Shown: positions 62,534-64,000 of the stretch, piece by piece
Layout of the letters: each line of letters begins with the position of its first letter
Numbering within the stretch: the stretch's first letter is position 1
Assembly: GCA_964414815.1 (NCBI GenBank)
Contig: CAYPXY010000024.1
Span: 1 to 64,000, forward strand
DNA from: Mariniblastus sp964414815
GTDB lineage: Bacteria > Planctomycetota > Planctomycetia > Pirellulales > Pirellulaceae
Direction: 5' to 3'
Length of the DNA stretch: 64,000 bases
Program-made: the position numbers and the translations under genes
Notes under the pieces: model-generated
The model's database searches: none
The model's input: the letters and a program-made list of their open reading frames with translations, nothing else
Told to the model about the DNA's origin: nothing

Positions 62534-63484
62534 CTACGGCTTGGGTGTCCACGGGTACTCGGCGAACGTTCGCTTAACGCTGCCGTCATTGAACAGATCG
62601 ATCAAGGCATACCCCGTGTCGAATTCCTGGACGGGGCCTTTCCACCAGCCTGCGCAGACAGCACCATTACAGTAGTAGGTGACATCGTTGTATTTCACTT
62701 CGTCGACCAAGTGAATGTGACCTGAGATGGCGGCCTTGGTATGGGAGTGTTTTTTAAACAGGTCCTTGATTGCGCGAGCGTCAATATGCATCCAGGCTCC
62801 AGGCACCACCCAATCTCCTGACTTCTCAAGCTGGCCGTCAAAAAAAGTGCACGCCGCCAATATGGGAATGTGGCTGATCACGATCACCGGCAAGTCGGTC
62901 TCGGCCAGTGTGCTTTTCAGCCAATCAAACTGGGCTTCGTCGAGACGTCCTTTGTAGCCTCCTCCTCCTTGGTTAGGCGAGGTACTATCAAGCACAACCA
63001 GTCGCCACCCCGCCTGATCAAAATGATAGTATCGGTTCTCCATCCCCAAGGAATCGACTGCCCATTTTTTTCCATCCCCAGGATCGTTTTTCAGAATATC
63101 GTGATTGCCCATGCATACATGATAGGGCAACCCCAGTTCATTCTTGAGACAGCGTTTCCAGGTCGCCAATTGGGCGTCCGCTTTTTCGGCTCCCTCCTCG
63201 TTGTCGACGTTCATCAAACAGTCGCCACCGAATAGGACCAACTCCGGTGCGTCCGCTTGTTGTTGAACATGCTTCAACGCCGTCGCGAAACCTTCATCAC
63301 CCGCTCGTTCGGTCTGAACATGAACGTCGGTCATGTGGGCAAATCGCAAAACCCGTCGAGGAAGTTTTGCGTCCCATTGGGGATTCGGTTTGCTCTTGAG
63401 GTTTCCCGTCAGCAAAGTTGCAGCGGCAGCAAATGAAATAGCCCCCGCTTCACGTCGATCTATTTTGTTACCGTTCATCATCAA
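62534..63484 (-). CDS. Exported calcineurin-like metallophosphoesterase
   Basis: A 316-residue protein with a twin-arginine-like N-terminus (DRREAGAISFAAAATLL). The metallophosphoesterase metal ligands are visible in order: MTDVHV (Asp-x-His), LFGGDC (Asp), CMGNHDI (Asn-His), VISHIP (His) and ISGHIHL (His-x-His). It is likely exported and may act on nucleotides or phosphoesters. It is a single gene with an element M copy upstream of its start. Confidence 0.88.
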   Translation of the reverse strand: MMMNGNKIDRREAGAISFAAAATLLTGNLKSKPNPQWDAKLPRRVLRFAHMTDVHVQTERAGDEGFATALKHVQQQADAPELVLFGGDCLMNVDNEEGAEKADAQLATWKRCLKNELGLPYHVCMGNHDILKNDPGDGKKWAVDSLGMENRYYHFDQAGWRLVVLDSTSPNQGGGGYKGRLDEAQFDWLKSTLAETDLPVIVISHIPILAACTFFDGQLEKSGDWVVPGAWMHIDARAIKDLFKKHSHTKAAISGHIHLVDEVKYNDVTYYCNGAVCAGWWKGPVQEFDTGYALIDLFNDGSVKRTFAEYPWTPKP

Positions 63485-63522
63485 ACTTCCTCTTCAGTCG
63501 ATCGGCCAGTGTCCAGACATTG

Positions 63523-63814
63523 GTAATCGTTAAGTTTAGCCGCAAGCCGAAGCCGACTATAAGTAGATTGTATCTAATTTATGTAGCCGATCCGCCAATG
63601 ATGGATACCGGAAGATCGAGAGGTGGTCGGCGCAGGCGCGCGGGCAGGGTGCCGTCTCCGCAATCAATCCGCCTCCCGATAAAAGAGCTGCAACCCGGCG
63701 CCCCGCGCGCCTTTGGGGGTTGCTGATGGAGTGATTTTGGTATTGCAGTACCTTTTTGGCAGCAACCCCCGACGGCTTGCGGCTAAACGGCACCATTTCC
63801 TGTGAACAGTTGCC
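63523..63814. mobile_element. MITE-like element M, copy 3, decayed ends
   Basis: Contains GTTTAGCCGCAAGCCG (63534-63549), GGTCGGCGCAGGCGCG, CGCGCGCCTTTGGGGGTTGC and CGGCTTGCGGCTAAAC, all shared with copies at 24522 and 35030. The tips have drifted (GTAATCGTT on the left, GAACAGTTGCC on the right), and no clean target duplication remains. Confidence 0.82.
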
Positions 63815-63879
63815 GGCATTGCAACCCAATCCAGCCAGGCAAACTATGTTAAATTTTATACATAAAATAAATCATAATC

Positions 63880-64000
63880 GTGAAAGAATTGGATAAGATT
63901 GCAAGTGATGGCCAGAACTCCGCAAACCCTCAGTCAAATCTAGCCTTTGCGGGAACGGTACGTTCGAGCTTTGCCAGGAAAGGAATCTTTAATCCGGATT
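63880..64000 (+). CDS. Possible 5' end of a gene cut by the window
   Basis: From GTG 63880 a frame of 40 codons runs open to the edge (VKELDKIASDGQNSANPQSN, then more). An in-frame TAA lies 12 bp upstream of the GTG. No family is recognised and no clear ribosome site precedes it, so it may be chance. Confidence 0.3.
   Translation, partial: MKELDKIASDGQNSANPQSNLAFAGTVRSSFARKGIFNPD

Overview
The window looks like chromosomal DNA of a planctomycete, most likely a Pirellula/Rhodopirellula-type bacterium. This is inferred from gene content, not from a marker search. The supporting content is an alternative complex III operon joined to an A2-type caa3 oxidase, secreted sulfatase and SGNH hydrolase genes, PA14/beta-propeller and CocE-type exported proteins, a short divergent DnaA, and many intergenic palindromes. 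Shine-Dalgarno sequences are mostly weak or absent. No rRNA, tRNA or CRISPR array was seen.

Layout. 0-4 kb: an exporter module on the minus strand (HlyD-type adaptor, lipoprotein, MacB/FtsX-type permease) and a Cys-rich exported protein. 4.3-8.3 kb: methionine synthesis, with metE followed by an internally deleted metF and a divergent metR-type LysR regulator. 8.6-13.5 kb: an epimerase, RadC, a lipoprotein thioredoxin, a WalJ-type metallo-hydrolase and PepD. 13.5-19.1 kb: the replication block gyrB, DUF721, dnaN and dnaA, all on the minus strand, with a candidate origin between dnaN and dnaA. 19-27.7 kb: cysteine desulfurase, scpB followed by a hyperacidic protein, two AAA+ Fis-type regulators, rplU and fabI. 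27.8-36 kb: secreted hydrolases and unknown exported proteins, with an orphan HicB.

36.1-52.7 kb is the most coherent block. Minus-strand genes encode ActA, ActB, ActC, an ActD-ActE fusion, ActF, a small membrane protein, SCO, and cytochrome oxidase subunits II (with heme c), I, III, IV and a second III-type subunit. Electrons would pass from menaquinol through ACIII to the caa3 oxidase. A RegB-like redox histidine kinase sits convergently at the downstream end and may sense the same quinone pool. 53.3-64 kb is accessory: two nearly identical Rpn-type nucleases in direct orientation, a deoxyhypusine-synthase-like enzyme, a RAYT transposase surrounded by its probable REP hairpins, a membrane-anchored L7/L12-like protein, a sulfatase/SGNH pair, a Spy-like exported protein and a phosphoesterase.

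The most unusual signal is a family of about 300-bp non-coding elements (copies near 24.5, 35.0 and 63.5 kb) with GTAACCGTT termini. The first copy has a perfect 8-bp target duplication. It has replaced the last eight codons of a sigma-54-type regulator and supplies its present stop codon. The second copy carries a nested 153-bp insertion that contains a hairpin element found again at 3.4 kb. GTAA ends with 8-bp duplications suggest mobilisation by an IS66-family transposase.
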